Positions 35,255-47,691 of a stretch of DNA of 64,000 nucleotides are shown here, one piece after another (within the stretch, counting starts at the first letter, position 1; each line of letters begins with the position of its first letter). The notes beneath the pieces are model-generated. The model was not told where the DNA came from, made no database searches, and saw only the letters and a list, made by a program, of their open reading frames with translations. Source of the DNA: Orbilia blumenaviensis (Eukaryota; Ascomycota; Orbiliomycetes; Orbiliales; Orbiliaceae). A program made the position numbers and the translations under genes. The stretch covers positions 2,666,001 to 2,730,000 of the forward strand of contig JAVHNS010000001.1 in assembly GCA_036872755.1 (NCBI GenBank), written 5' to 3'.

Positions 35255-36697
35255 TTAGTTGGGAGATAGAGACCAGCTGATAAGATTATCTCTCAAATCT
35301 TCTTCTGCGACCTCCAGGGAATGCCACCCATGATGCTGAGATATGGTAGTCGGACGATCTTGAGATATGCCGATCGCCCTCGAGCTCCCCGAATCACCGG
35401 GAGAAACTGCTCTCGCTGCCGCGTGTGGCCGTAGCGTGGTTGTCGACCTGAAAGAATCCGTTTTGAATGGCACACGAGGGCTCGGTCTCGAACTCGCCGA
35501 AGAATCTTGCCTTTCAAAGCCCTGAAAACTACGTGCCCGCTTCCAGGAGTCGTGATGATGCCAGCCACTTCCAAGTCTGTGGCTTAGACTCCTGTGGTTC
35601 GAAGGGTGAAGATCTTGAACTGAGGATCTTGCTTCACTGTCTTCCGCGTTAGAGCTTGAGTTTGCGATATCGTCTGTTACGGCTTGGTTATTCCCGTCCT
35701 GTGCCCAGCCTGACCCGCCTGCAAATATATCTTCGATACAATCCACAGCGTTCAGTTCGCCTGTCTGGAGTTGCCATGATGCTGCAAGGGATTTGCGGTA
35801 TATATCCTGTGCTCGATCTCGCTCGCGTGAGTGGGCGGACATGTTCGACACCTCGGCGCCATAGGTGCCATCAGCTGCTTGCGCTTCGACCGGTTCGGAT
35901 ATTGTAGGCTCGCTCATGATCACACCGGCTATACCAGAGAATACCTGGGCAGGACGTAGCTCGGGGCTAGTATATCGTTAGCCTCCTGCCACCAAATGAT
36001 CGGTAGAAAGGGGGGCGTGGAAGGTGTGATGGTGGTGAACATACACTTTAAAGCTCGTCTCTCCCGAAATCTGCTTGAGTTCGGTTGATATCTGTACTGT
36101 CGAATTGATCTTGCTGGCCTGCATTAAATACCTCCTATTCTCTCTCTCCCGGCCGACGTACTCCGCAAGATTCAACTCCAACGTCCCGAGTATGATCCTC
36201 TCCCTACCACTGTATTCCTGGATGATTTCAAGATCTAGGAACACTGGTGCCAACATGCCGCCTCGGTCGACGGTCATCTTGACCACTAGCTCCTTTGTAT
36301 ACCTCCATGTTACTCGATGCTCTTTTATCGGTATCTTGCTCGTTCGTCCTCTGGACTCGGCGAGGGGAGAGTCACGGATATGCCATTTGACGTATGCGAG
36401 TCCGCTGACCAGGGGTACGTTGTTAAGGTCGTGAACTTGGAGTTTAAGGTTGAATCGGGGCTAGTAACCGCAGCACCAAGAAAAATAAATAAGTTATGTT
36501 AAAAAAAGGACGGTAACAATCAACGGATATAGGAAAAAACCAATTTCGTTTTCGGGGTGTTTAGACGCTTACTCGACGGGATTTTGGAACTAGCATCGGT
36601 CCGTTAGCTGGTTGTAGACACACTTGATATGTAACGCACGTGGGGGGGAGAATAAAGAACAGAAGGTTCGGAACGTCTTACCAACGAAAGAATGCAT
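35255..36697 (-). CDS. NT-C2 domain protein (EEIG1/Ehbp1 N-terminal type)
   Basis: The first exon, 36682..36697 (16 nt), and second, 36573..36589 (17 nt), are unusually short and join to MHSFVVPKSRR; the third opens PRFNLKLQVHDLNNVPLVSGL. This begins an N-terminal C2-like domain (YVKWHIRDSPLAESRG, VTWRY, LDLEIIQEYSGRERIILGTLELNLAEYV), which extends to about residue 150 and ends before the intron near 36045. The last exon is mainly disordered and S/R rich, with a conserved fungal patch (DIYRKSLAASWQ and DCIEDIFAGGSGW). NT-C2 proteins bind membranes or act as adaptors; the fungal member has no firm function that I can name. Confidence 0.8.
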
Positions 36698-37505
36698 GGT
36701 GCAAGGACCGAATTTAACTAGCCAACAGGAATAATTGTAACTGGCGTGTTCCCACCCGAGAAAAGGCAGGCGTTCATAGTGATAGCCCTGGTACGGGGTG
36801 TGATGTTAGCCAAACCTGGCTGCTGTGTATCCCAGTTGGTGCTGCTGTGGAGAGTGGATTCGATTGGAATGCATGGGATGGAAGTTATTGATTGGGGATG
36901 GGGCCGATGTGGGTTCCCTTGAGCTTGCTCAGCTCAGGGCCGCTGACACATCTCCCAACTTAATTTGGTAAACGACCTTGCATGAACCGCCGTCAGTTTA
37001 TGGGAATTTTGGAGGCAGATATTCATTCTTCGATATACAGTATTGAACCTATAGATCCATACAAGCATACTAGGAAGTAAGAAAAGGCCCTCATACCCAT
37101 TTCGCTTTCACTCGGCTTCGAGTCGGCCGTCGGTGACCATATGAGAGCTCGTTCTTACCGCATGCGGGCGTGGGCGGCGAAACTCGGATTTGGCATCGAT
37201 GGGCGCGCAAAAAATACCACAAATCTCAACGCGCAAGTCTGCCCCGCCAAGCCCATAAAATAGCCGATTATCACGAGCCTGAGCCGCTTACGTATACAAT
37301 ATCGTACACAGAAGCTTCATTTAATTAGATTGTATACCTCGGTAGCTGACGTATCTATACGAATAGATCAGAAGGTCTTATATCGTTATTCTTCAAGTTT
37401 ATAAAAAAGACTCAATAGCTCCGGGATTTTGAGCTGCCTCCAAACCGTACCCAATATTTCAATTCATTCGATAAAAGTTACTTATTACAACAAAGTTTGG
37501 CGAAG
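36698..37505. promoter_or_regulatory. Divergent upstream region (NT-C2 gene / hydrolase gene)
   Basis: An 808-bp gap between two divergent starts. No specific motif assigned and no coding region recognised. Confidence 0.4.
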
Positions 37506-38765
37506 ATGGCGAAAATGCTTAGTATACCAGAGTTGCTTGCCCACCCGGGTATGCGAGAGATTGTAATACCGTTCACCGCGAGTCAAACCGGCATTGCCAA
37601 GGTCGCGATGGGTAGAGGTGGCCCAATCAAGGTATGCACATCAATTGGTTGGCTTATAGGTTGGGGAAAACAGCGCTTACCAGGATATGCGAATACTCCG
37701 GAAAGATCAATTACGAGGTCCATGGCACTGGGCCGATAAAGCTAGTATTCATCATGGGGCTCCGAGCGCCTCTAATCGCTTGGATGAGGCAGATAAAATA
37801 CTTTGGACACGAGCATGGCGACAGATATTCCATGCTTGTATTTGATAACCGTGGTGTCGGTTCATCAGACAAACCTCTCATGAGGTATACAACTAGTGAA
37901 ATGGCGTTGGACGTCAGGGTATATCTCAAGCTCTCTGCCTTGTTGGTTATTTTACGGTAGCTAAGCGATCGAGGGTAATATAGGATCTTCTGGATCACCT
38001 TGGTTGGACCGAGCCGGTCCACATGGTTGGTGTTAGTATGGGAGGAATGATCCTGCAGGAGTTTGCCTACAGATTTCCGGAGAGACTGGCGTCCGTAGTG
38101 CTGCAATCTACTGCTGCAGTAATAAAGGCCGAAGTGGTATAGTCCCCTTCGTCTCTAACCCTAATATATTGCACCGTCACTAATATTAAGGAACACACAG
38201 CCGTTCTTCACGAACTTAAGGCGCAGGGCAGACCTTATCAAGCCTAAGACACTCGAAGAACGGCTCAAAGCTGCCCGCGCGAACCTTTTCGGGGATAAAT
38301 ACATTAATGCGCCAGACGAACTAGGCGTGTTCCCAACAAACGCGGACCGCTTCAATGCAGAGGAGATCTGGAAAACAGAGAACGTCAACCAACCGCCATT
38401 CCTTGGTTTCCTCTCGCAACTGGTCGCTGCTGGATGGCATTCGTGTAGTCCTCAAAGGTTGAGACACATCGGAGACAATGTCAAATATGTTCTTGTCGCT
38501 TATGGTGGACAGGATAAGTTGATTGAACCGTAAGACCATCCTATCATCTGTCGTGATGTCGCCCTATGTCATACGCTGACACCTGGCTATCTTGGATAGA
38601 CCACATTCGGAACATCTTATTAAATGCCTTGGACCTCGGGTAAGATCACATGTATTCCCAGACGCCGGTCACGTTATTAGCACAGAGCACGTACACGAGT
38701 ACAACGCTATGGTGAGGGATCTCATTGAAGAGGCTGCTGCTGCCTCGCAGAATAATGTACAGTGA
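37506..38765 (+). CDS. Alpha/beta-hydrolase fold protein
   Basis: A cytosolic-looking hydrolase of five or so exons. After intron 37632-37705 the sequence reads GGPIK joined to INYEVHGTGPIKLVFIMGL. Oxyanion and core blocks: VFDNRGVGSSDKP, the nucleophile elbow GVSMGGM (catalytic Ser), QEFAYRFPERLASVVLQST, then YGGQDKLIEP with the likely catalytic Asp, and FPDAGHVISTEH with the catalytic His. All three catalytic residues are therefore present. It resembles small fungal hydrolases related to proline iminopeptidase/epoxide hydrolase folds, but the substrate cannot be inferred. It ends EEAAAASQNNVQ. Confidence 0.85.
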
Positions 38766-39047
38766 AAGAAATGCCGTCTATCATGTTCCAACCCAGAACT
38801 GCAATGATTATATACAAGTAGATATGGAGGGTTATGTTGGGCGTCAAAAACAACCCATTAATAGATAATTGTACGCCATTTGGCCAATTGGGATTATTGG
38901 AAAAACTTCTTGTTTCTCAGGATGGGGTTTTTGGTGTGAGCAATTTTTGTATTCTATATGCTTTATTGAACCAAGCCAGATGAAAGCGGTCCCCAGATGT
39001 CGCCTTTTTTCGTTTTGTAGTCCATTTATAGAGTCGAAATATTGAAT

Positions 39048-39586
39048 CTAAGAGGCATTCTTATCGAGGAACTCTTTCGCTTCGTTGATCTTACTGGCAA
39101 GGTAAGGGCTACCGCCACGATCCGGATGGTTTAGCAGCATAAGCTGTCGATGGTTCTTTCGGACATTGGCTTTTGTAAGGTTTCTCTCACTACATGGGAA
39201 TCTCTTCGTCAGCAAGGCCAGTCTACCTGTACATTCCGATTCAAATGGTTTCTAACCTCAAGGACAAGATGAGCGATGCTTCTCGTCGATTCATCCGGGA
39301 ATCAAAACCACCCTTATAAAACTGTTTTCCAAACCCTGCACCTCCAGGAATGGCCTTATATTTTCGTAGGGCTTGTAGGCTAGATAAACCGAGAATACTA
39401 TTGTAAGAGTGGATATTTTCGGACGGACGGCGGGATGGAAATTATTAGATGTAGCTTACCCTACTCTCCCCTACAAAATTCAAGCTCATGTTAGCAGGCA
39501 TGTTCTTTTCAAAATATGAATGTAGAAGAAGGTCTTACCATGAAAGCCGCCGCAGCGACACCGACGCCGACCCAGACTACATTCAT
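39048..39586 (-). CDS. pam18: Mitochondrial import motor J-protein Pam18/Tim14
   Basis: J-domain co-chaperone that stimulates mtHsp70 at the TIM23 channel. Exons 39539..39586, 39460..39470 (an 11-nt microexon), 39257..39379 and 39048..39189 total 324 nt (107 aa). One N-terminal TM helix ([17 protein letters not shown]), then the matrix part: [19 protein letters not shown] and the J domain with the HPD tripeptide in [25 protein letters not shown]. This is the short form without the long N-terminal extension of the yeast protein. Frame is kept only if the 11-nt exon is used, which supports it. Confidence 0.93.
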
Positions 39587-39987
39587 CGAAACGCCTGATA
39601 ATAAAAAAAATTAAGGGAAGAAACAAAGAAAGATGGTGTAGATACCGACGGCAGGGAAGAGGTGGAATCTGGGTGTCGGAGGTTTTTCTTGAATTTTTTC
39701 GCTTATTGGGCCCGGCTCCAAATGCCAAGACTGTCGCGCAGCATCAAACCGGCAGCACGTCGCATGGCCAAGTTGGTGCGAGCAGCTCCTCCACAACATC
39801 CTCTCGCCAGGCCCGGAACCTGTCTGTACGGACCTCTCTTTCCATCATGCAAGCTCCCTGTCACCATTTAGTCACCCTGCGTACATCTACTTCACATAGA
39901 AACCACCGTCCGGTTGTCAGCTAGTATCGTACCCCGACGAAGAAGCCCAGATTTACCCCGTCAAACATTGCTGCTGAGCCTGCCGTG
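39587..39987. promoter_or_regulatory. Divergent promoter region pam18/spp1
   Basis: A 401-bp gap. The spp1 reading frame stays open upstream of 39988 to an acceptor-like TAG at about 39924, so a first spp1 exon may lie in this interval; I could not place it with confidence. Confidence 0.4.
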
Positions 39988-40989
39988 ATGAAGAGTCGCC
40001 CAGTACACGCTGGCAATGGGGTTCCGAAAGGTTCTGAAGAGACGCTCTACTGCATCTGCAAGAAGCCAGATACGGGCAAATGGATGATAGGCTGTGATGG
40101 ATGCGACGACTGGTTCCACGGGGAATGTGTAAATGTTAGGCCTGTCGAAGAAGAATTGGTGGACCAATATTTCTGTAAGGAACCCTACTACTCCACCTAT
40201 AACAAGGTAATCTTATTCTAACCATGTCATCTTAATCCAGGCCCCGGATGCCAGGAGAAGAACCTCGGCATTACAACCTGGAAGCGGAGATGTCGACTAC
40301 CATCCTGCCAGCGCCCAGCCGCCACAAATGCTCAACCGCCATCCAAATACTGCACCCCAGAACACGGAGTCGAGTTCTTCAAATCCAAAATAACCCTGGC
40401 CGACTATACCCCTGGTGAGGTTGCAAGCCTTGCAAATGCGGTCAACGACGCTGCGGGTTTCCAAAAGCTAGGCGACAATGTTCCTGCGCCGAGCAGCCCA
40501 TCTGACCGTGCCAAAATCGAAAATCTATTGGTAGTAGATTTCCAAAAGTTGGAACCACAGAAAGAAGCCATCAGCCTTCAACAAAGCCGTCTTGCGACTC
40601 GCTCGAAGTTTATCACCATGACTAAGGATCGGCAGAAGCGAGTTGCGGATGAACTCCGTGCTGAGGAAAACCAGTCGTCTAAGGGAAGTAAGGAAATCTG
40701 CGGATTCGACATGCGCCTCGCACTGGATGATGAAGATTTTGCAGAGTGGTGTGAAAGTGAAGAAGGGAAATTGATATTTGAGAATGGAACGATCAGTGGC
40801 CGCGAGGATCTCTGCGTCAAGAAGAAATGCGAGAAGCATAAATATTGGCTGCGGATAGCTATCGAGGACATGGAATTGGAAGAAAGGCTCATCACTGAGG
40901 GCTCTACACTTATTACCAATGAGGAAAACGAGCTTCGAAAGCGACAGAACATCAAGTCGCTCATGGAAGAGAATCAACGACTCAGGTAA
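39988..40989 (+). CDS. spp1: COMPASS (Set1) complex PHD-finger subunit Spp1
   Basis: Subunit of the histone H3K4 methyltransferase complex; reads H3K4 methylation. From 39988 it begins MKSRPVHAGNG; the PHD finger follows at once: YCICKKPDTGKWMIGCDGCDDWFHGECV, continuing over an intron (about 40174-40239) to CPGCQEKN, which completes the Cys4-His-Cys3 pattern. The second half holds a CXXC-like/CFP1 C-terminal domain (RRCRLPSCQRP, YCTPEHGVEFF and CVKKKCEKHKYWL) and a coiled coil near the end. The in-frame sequence continues upstream (TPTKKPRFTPSN), so the true N-terminus is probably longer and on another exon. The stop may also be replaced by a splice at 40985. Confidence 0.88.
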
Positions 40990-41438
40990 AGGTATGTACC
41001 TTTGAGAGTTACTTAAGTAATTATCAACAGGGGACATAATAATGCCGGAAAGGTCACGCCAGGAGGTTACAATGTATTATATCTTGTGCACAGAATTCAG
41101 ATAGAGCCTATCACCGCCAGTACCACTACCGTATCTAATACCAAATATGCAAATGGTATCCAAGAACCAAATTGTCGCGCGAGAACTATCTAATCTAAGA
41201 AACCGCGTGTAAAACTCGAGTACACTTAATATCGATGAATCCTCGTTTTGGTCTTGATAAATTCTAGCTCTGCGTTGCGTTGCAGTTAAAAAAGCACCGA
41301 CCAAAAAGTCAAAAAGTCTTGGCATCTCTCCAAAAAAGTTGAACAAGCGATCTTTTTTGGATTTTCTTCAAATTCTCAAATCTTCAAAAAGAACCTCATC
41401 ATCTTCGAAGTCTCATATCCCGGCAACTTTGTGCGAAA
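40990..41438. other. Intergenic spp1/rlp24
   Basis: A 449-bp gap between two plus-strand genes; nothing recognisable apart from the rlp24 leader. Confidence 0.35.
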
Positions 41439-42126
41439 ATGAGGTAACTTCCTCAGATCCCTAGCAGGAACTACATCGCGACTTTATTACTAACATCTAT
41501 TAACTAGGATCGAAACCTGTTATTTCTGTTCGCACCCGGTGTACCCTTCCAAGGGTATTACCTTCGTTCGTAACGATGCGAAAGCTTTCCGCTTTTGCAG
41601 ATCGAAGTGCCATAAGAACTTCAAGATGAAGAGAAATCCAAGAAAGGTATATTAATATCGCTTTTTTTGCCAGCTCCTACATGCATCATACTAATATGTC
41701 CGCGCCTTCCTCCAGCTTAAATGGACAAAAGCTTTCCGTAAATCTGCCAACAAGGAAATGGTCGTCGACTCGACACTGTCTTTCGCCGCTCGTCGCAATG
41801 TTCCAACCAGATACTCTCGCGATTTGGTCGCTACGACCCTCAAAGCAATGCAAAGAGTTACCGAGATCCAGACGAAGCGAGAGAGGGCATTCTACAAGCA
41901 AAGGATGTCAGGAAACACAGCCAATCGTCGCGCAGCCGACAGGAAACTCGTGGAGGAGAACCAGCACATGCTTCCAGAAGTTCGAGCCAGGTTACAACAA
42001 ACGGAGGAAGAGCTATCAGATGTGGAGGAGACAATGCAGGAAGAAGCTGTTGCCGTCGCTATCCCCGCAAGAAAAAGGCAGGCGAAACGACAGGTTCAGG
42101 CCGGAGATGCGATGGATCTCGAATGA
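41439..42126 (+). CDS. rlp24: Ribosome biogenesis protein Rlp24
   Basis: Pre-60S assembly factor, a placeholder for ribosomal protein L24 that recruits the Drg1 ATPase. Exons 41439..41443 (5 nt: ATG plus two bases), 41508..41646 and 41716..42126 total 555 nt (184 aa). Reads [25 protein letters not shown] with the zinc-binding CxxC, then [39 protein letters not shown], and a C-terminal coiled coil. The conserved zinc ligands are present (CYFC and C-K-C-H). The tiny first exon is a known habit of ribosomal-type genes in fungi and fits the conserved MRIE start. Confidence 0.95.
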
Positions 42127-42795
42127 GCTTACCCGAAGGGCTGTCGCATCTAACGGTGTTATGGGCTTGTATGATATACTTGCTGTTCACGCGATTTGTA
42201 TGATAGGAGGCACTGGCGTAGAGGAGTTTGGATACCTGATTTTTTTTTTTTTTTTATTATATATCTGCATCTACATGCATTGGACTGGTCTCGTGGGCAG
42301 CTTCAATGCTCCACAGCCTTTTTATTCCATAAAAGTTATCCTATATAACCGCCTTAAAATTATGGTGCTAGAAAGCCATTGCTACAGTAGTAAAGTACTA
42401 AAATTTAAACGATCTATCGAGTCATCCACCTTGGTCTAGATGTCCCAAAGACCTTCTAGTTCGTTCCTTTCAGCTTACTCGCCACAGTCGGATTTTAAAT
42501 ATTTTTCCCTCTATTGAACCGAAGCAGGAAAAAAGTAAAATCCGGTAGCGCAGAAAAAGCAAAGCCAAACGAGACGACGACACCAATGATTTATTTGCAA
42601 CCCACATTTAACGCCGGCCAGTTCCGCGGGTCCCTCCAAACTTCAACCTCATCGATGACCTCAAAAACCCAAGACGGCCGACATTTATAAGGGAAAATTT
42701 TTTGTGTAAATAAGAAGCAGAAAAGCAGAAGAGTGAGAAGGGTCTTACATCGAACCGACTTGCAGCGCCCTTAGCTGGCCACCTACCCGAACGCG
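42127..42795. other. Intergenic rlp24 / m-AAA protease
   Basis: A 669-bp AT-rich gap with a T tract of about 16 (42240-42256). No gene seen; it contains the promoter of the protease gene. Confidence 0.4.
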
Positions 42796-45426
42796 ATGAT
42801 TCCCTCGATACGAGCACTCAAGCCTGCTCTCAGATTACAAAGCCCCTCTACACGACTGGTATATCGAGACCGATTCCCATTACACGCCCACAATCTACTA
42901 TACCGAAATACCCGCATCTCAGGCGCACCCTTCAGCACTTCTCATATCCGAAAACTCTCCAATCAGACCCCACCATCCGATAAGAAACCCGAGGATAAGT
43001 CAGAAGAGGGGCGTTCCAACGAACAGAAGCAGGATAACGAGGCAAAGGAGGAAAAGGAGGAAGAAAAGCGGGCAAATAATGCACAAGATGGATCGAAATC
43101 AGGTCAAGGCCAGGACAACTTCAAAGGCTTCCCAGGCGGTCCTTTCCAACAGGGCCAGGGCCAAGGTCAAGGTCAAGGTCAAGGTGGCAAAAAGGCCGAG
43201 TTCAAAATGGATTTACCGTCACTAGTCACATCCGCTGTGGTCTCATATATTCTATACCGAACCGTCGTACCCGGGGAGAATGCTCGAGAAATTACCTGGC
43301 AGGAGTTCCGGACAACCTTCTTTGACAAAGGTCTCGTCGACAAGCTCACCGTTGTTAACCGACAAAAGGTTAAAGTCAGCCTCCACCGGGAAGCTGCATC
43401 TCGAGTCTATCCTGATTCGGGAGCTATTGCAGGAAACAGCGTGTATTACTTCAGCATAGGATCGGTTGAGGCGTTCGAACGGAGACTGGACGATGCTCAA
43501 AGAGAACTTGGAATCCCCAGCTCAGAGCGTATACCTGTGGCTTATAAGGACGAAGTATCATGGTTTGGAGCATTTTTGTCATTCGGCCCTACATTATTAC
43601 TCCTCGGTAGCATCTATTGGTTTTCACGACGGGCCGGAAGCGGCGGATCGCAGAGCGGTATCTTCGGCATAGGAAAAAGCCGGGCAAAACTATTCAACCA
43701 CGAAACAGAAATCAAGACAAAATTCAAGGATGTCGCTGGTATGGACGAAGCTAAGGAGGAAATCATGGAGTTCGTAAAGTTCCTTCAAGAGCCTGGAATC
43801 TACAAGAAGTTGGGAGCCAAGATCCCTCGTGGAGCTATTCTTTCTGGACCACCAGGTACCGGTAAGACATTGCTCGCGAAGGCTACTGCAGGAGAGGCAA
43901 AGGTCCCATTCTTCAGCGTCAGCGGTTCGGAATTCGTGGAAATGTTCGTGGGTGTGGGTCCATCTCGTGTTCGAGATCTTTTCGCAAAAGCTAGGAAGAA
44001 CGCTCCTTGCATCATCTTTGTGGACGAAATCGATGCAATTGGTAAATCCAGAGCTAAAGGAAACTTCAGCGGAGGAAACGACGAACGGGAGAGCACTTTG
44101 AACCAGTTGCTTACAGAAATGGACGGCTTTAATACAGCGGAACAAGTTGTTGTGCTAGCTGGTACAAATAGACCTGACGTTCTCGACAAGGCCCTCATGC
44201 GTCCTGGTCGTTTCGATCGACATATTGCTATCGACCGCCCTACAATGGAAGGGAGGAGGCAAATCTTCATGGTGCACCTAAAGCGCATTGTCACAAATGA
44301 AAACTTGGACGAACTGTCTGGTAAACTGTCAGCTCTTACACCCGGTTTCTCTGGCGCAGATATTGCAAACTGTGTAAATGAAGCTGCGCTCATTGGTAAT
44401 AATCCCCAAGATACATCTTTAGGCATTTCTTATACTAACAAAGTGAAATAGCTGCCCGAAAACAAGCCGACTCTGTGGCCATGACCTATTTCGAGCAGGC
44501 CATTGAGCGTGTCATTGGTGGTTTGGAAAAGAAATCTCTAGTTTTGTCTCCTGAAGAAAAGCGAACTGTCGCCTACCATGAGGTACACCTTGACATACCA
44601 TTTTCATTAACTACATATGCTAACCACAATACATTATAGGCTGGCCACGCGGTCTGCGGATGGTACCTCAAGCACGCCGACCCCCTTCTGAAGGTGTCCA
44701 TCATCCCTCGAGGACAGGGTGCCCTTGGATATGCGCAATACCTCCCAGCCGGCGATTCCGTATGTAAACCCCTCTTCCTAAGTCTATGAACACCCACTAA
44801 CCACATCTTAAATCAGTACCTTATGAACGTCGCCCAATTAATGGACCGTATGGCAATGACCCTCGGCGGCCGTGTCTCTGAAGAACTCCACTTCGAAACC
44901 GTCACAAGCGGTGCCAGCGACGACTTCAACAAAGTCACACGAATGGCCACGGCCATGGTGACAAAATGGGGCATGTCTAAGGATATCGGATACCTCTACT
45001 TCGAGGAGGATCCGAACCAGCTGCACAAGCCGTTCTCAGAGGAGACAGCACGGAAGATAGATATGGAGGTTAGGAAACTAGTCGACCAGGCCTATGAGCA
45101 GTGCAGAAATCTACTGGTGGAGAAGAAGCACGAGGTTGGATTGGTTGCTGAGGAACTACTGACGAAGGTTCGTGACACTTCAAAACCCCCCCCATACACA
45201 ATATCGATTACCAAGCTCTTCTTACTAACAATACCCTGCCTACGTTATACAGGAGGTCCTCGGCCGCGACGACATGATCCGCATCCTCGGCAAACGCCCA
45301 TGGGAAGAGCGAGATAAGCAATTCGAAAAATACTTCCATCCAAAGCAAATCATCGCCCCGCCACCACCAGCCAGCGAAACCGAAATGGCATCTGAAGAAG
45401 AAGAACCTCGACCGCTATCTACTTAA
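42796..45426 (+). CDS. Mitochondrial inner-membrane m-AAA protease subunit (Yta12/Afg3 family)
   Basis: ATP-dependent zinc metalloprotease for quality control of inner-membrane proteins. The ATG at 42796 opens a basic mitochondrial presequence; a Gln/Gly-rich linker ([12 protein letters not shown], about 43150-43190) precedes TM1 ([16 protein letters not shown]) and an FtsH extracellular-type domain ([26 protein letters not shown]), then TM2 ([14 protein letters not shown]). AAA domain: Walker A GPPGTGKT, Walker [13 protein letters not shown], second region of homology RPGRFDRH. The zinc site HEAGH is split by an intron near 44583-44639 (YHE joined to AGHAV). The C-terminus ends [11 protein letters not shown] cannot decide between Afg3 and Yta12/Rca1. 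Confidence 0.95.
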
Positions 45427-46164
45427 TATCTCGAATCCCCCTCCAAAACCTATTTTCCCTCTTCCCCTCATCCCTTAACCCCCTCCACCACCAATCACCT
45501 ACAGCCACTACTGCTACTCAAGATATGACAAATATCCCTCCACTCCGGTTATTGGGTTATTTTTTATTCTATTTAACTCTTTTTTATATACTATATTGTC
45601 GATTTATTTTCTTCTTCTTTTTATATTTATCATCTTATACATACCGGATTGCATTTTTCTTTCCTTCTATATTTCTATCCCTCTCTCCTTTTTCTCCAAT
45701 TCGTTTCGCTGTACATACTAACCACGCCAACACCGTAAACTACTAAAAAAAATAAGAAGAAGAGAGGAGGAGAGATTGTGAGCGAGAAGCCCGATTTCCA
45801 GTCTCGACTGGTCTCGTAATCTCGGCACTGGACTAGGTGGCCTGAAGTTAACACCTACGGGTAAGCAAACCCTCCCAACAAAGGGATAACATTGTATAAA
45901 AATGACATTAGTAAACATGTATATATATGGTGAGAAGGACACAAAGAGAGGGACAAAGAAAGAGCAGATTTGTTTGTTATCTCATCGGCTTCTTTTTTTA
46001 TAAAAAAATTGTAAAAGAGCCGGAATAGTGTACATAAACCACATCCACACCCCAAACCCAGAGAGAGAGAAAGGATAAATTCTGAACTAAAAACAAGAAT
46101 CCTTCTTTTCCTTTAAAAAAAAAAAAAGAATGAAAGCTAGGAATATCTCCCTTCCTCAGATGAA
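45427..46164. other. Convergent 3' region, no gene seen
   Basis: A 738-bp gap between converging genes with pyrimidine- and A-rich tracts. Open frames here translate to low-complexity strings. Confidence 0.4.
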
Positions 46165-47495
46165 TCATGAATCTTTCTTTGACTCCTCTTTCGCTACTGT
46201 AGCCGCAGCCCCTTCCTCTTCTTCTTCTGGGAAATAAAAGCCACCTTCCTTGATTGCAGAAACACGGGGTAAGAACATGCTAACGTGTTTCTGGTAGACT
46301 TTGTAATCCTTGTACTTGCTCGAAGTGATAAGCTCCGTCAACCAGGTAGAGCCCTGGAACAGCAGCAGGTAGCTAAGCGCACCAACTCCGGTCCAGTTGT
46401 AGACGCTGTCGGTAACTGTATCCAAAAATATCAGTGATCTAGCTTCATTACAATTTCAAGAAAAACTGATGCAGAGACAAAAAAAAAAAAATACTTACTA
46501 AAGGCAGACCATTGATACAAAAGAGCCCAGAAAATCTGCTCGCCAACGAAGTTTGGATGCTGGCACATATCATAGTTAGCTTGTTTTTTTCAATTTTTTT
46601 TTAATCTACTACAAAAAGTTATTGTAATAAACTTACCCTAGAGAAGGCCCAAAGCCCGCTATACACGAACCCGCGATCAAGTTCGTTCTTGTCCCACCCA
46701 AGTGGAACAGTGCCGGTTTTCTTATACTTCTGCTTAGCTTGATGAAAGCCTAAAAAAAAAAAAAAAAAGTTACATATTTCGTTAGCCAACCTCCCCCCCT
46801 CTCTTCACTACCTCCCCAAAAAGATAAATTGGTTACGTCATACTCCACTGCTGCTGGTCCGCAAAAAACTCCAAAAGAACCGCCATCATCATGCCCCTCG
46901 AAAAGACGGTATCAGCCGTAGTAGTCGCATCGGTTTGCGGAAAATTCTTTGTAAGAATCAAGAACAGATAAACCGGCGCCGTGATGGCGACCAACAAGAA
47001 ATTCTGCCCAAAGCTGATGAAAGTGAGATTCATAAGAAAGAACGCAGGAGCACCGATTGCCTTCCGAATAACATCCCATCTGTAGTCTTCGGACGACCAC
47101 TGGTAGCCGCCCTTTCGCCAGTAGTTGTAGGTTAGACGGATACTCCATAGGATCGAGACAACGGCAACGGTATCAACACGGTCTGTTCGTAAATTGTTGA
47201 TATTGGCCCAGTACGAGTAGTGACAGATGTAAACGGCGGGAAGGATGCTCCATAAACGATCAACTTGACTGAAGTTCCTAGTAATTTCTGAAAAGATAAA
47301 GACAATAACTGAGAGAACACTGGAAGCTAGTACAGTGAAAGCGAAGGGGTCGGTTTGCTTGTAAAACGTGAAGAAGTCCAACTCGCCAGCGGCGACCAGC
47401 TGGATGTCACGGACGCCATCCTGGACAAGCTGGAGGAGATTAGGTGAAGAATGTGCTATTTGGAGAATATTCGAAAAAGAAGGGATGGCAGCCAT
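46165..47495 (-). CDS. DUF1295 / steroid 5-alpha-reductase-like multi-pass membrane protein
   Basis: A polytopic protein of four exons. Readable blocks: FSQVDRLWSILPAVYICHYSYW, IRLTYNYWRKGGYQWSSEDYRWD, DRGFVYSGLWAFSR joined to HPNFVGEQIFWALLYQW, WTGVGALSYLLLFQGSTWLTE. The HPN-x-x-GE motif and the WR-KGGY..EDYRW block are characteristic of DUF1295, which shares the C-terminal fold of steroid 5-alpha reductases and isoprenylcysteine methyltransferases. At least five hydrophobic helices are visible. The C-terminal tail is acidic then lysine-rich. The reaction is unknown; probably an ER membrane enzyme. Confidence 0.88.
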
Positions 47496-47691
47496 CGTGA
47501 AAGGGACTGCTGTAGGAGTTAAGTAGAATGAAAAAAAAGCTGTATGAAGTGATCAGGAGCAGGAGTTGGCCTGCTTTTGAATGGTTTAATGTCGTCAAAG
47601 GATAGTCTGCCCACCGGCCTGCATGCGGTATCTGGGGCCTGGGCACTAGGCGCCCAACTACGTCGACAACACAAACGGGTTAGACTAGCCG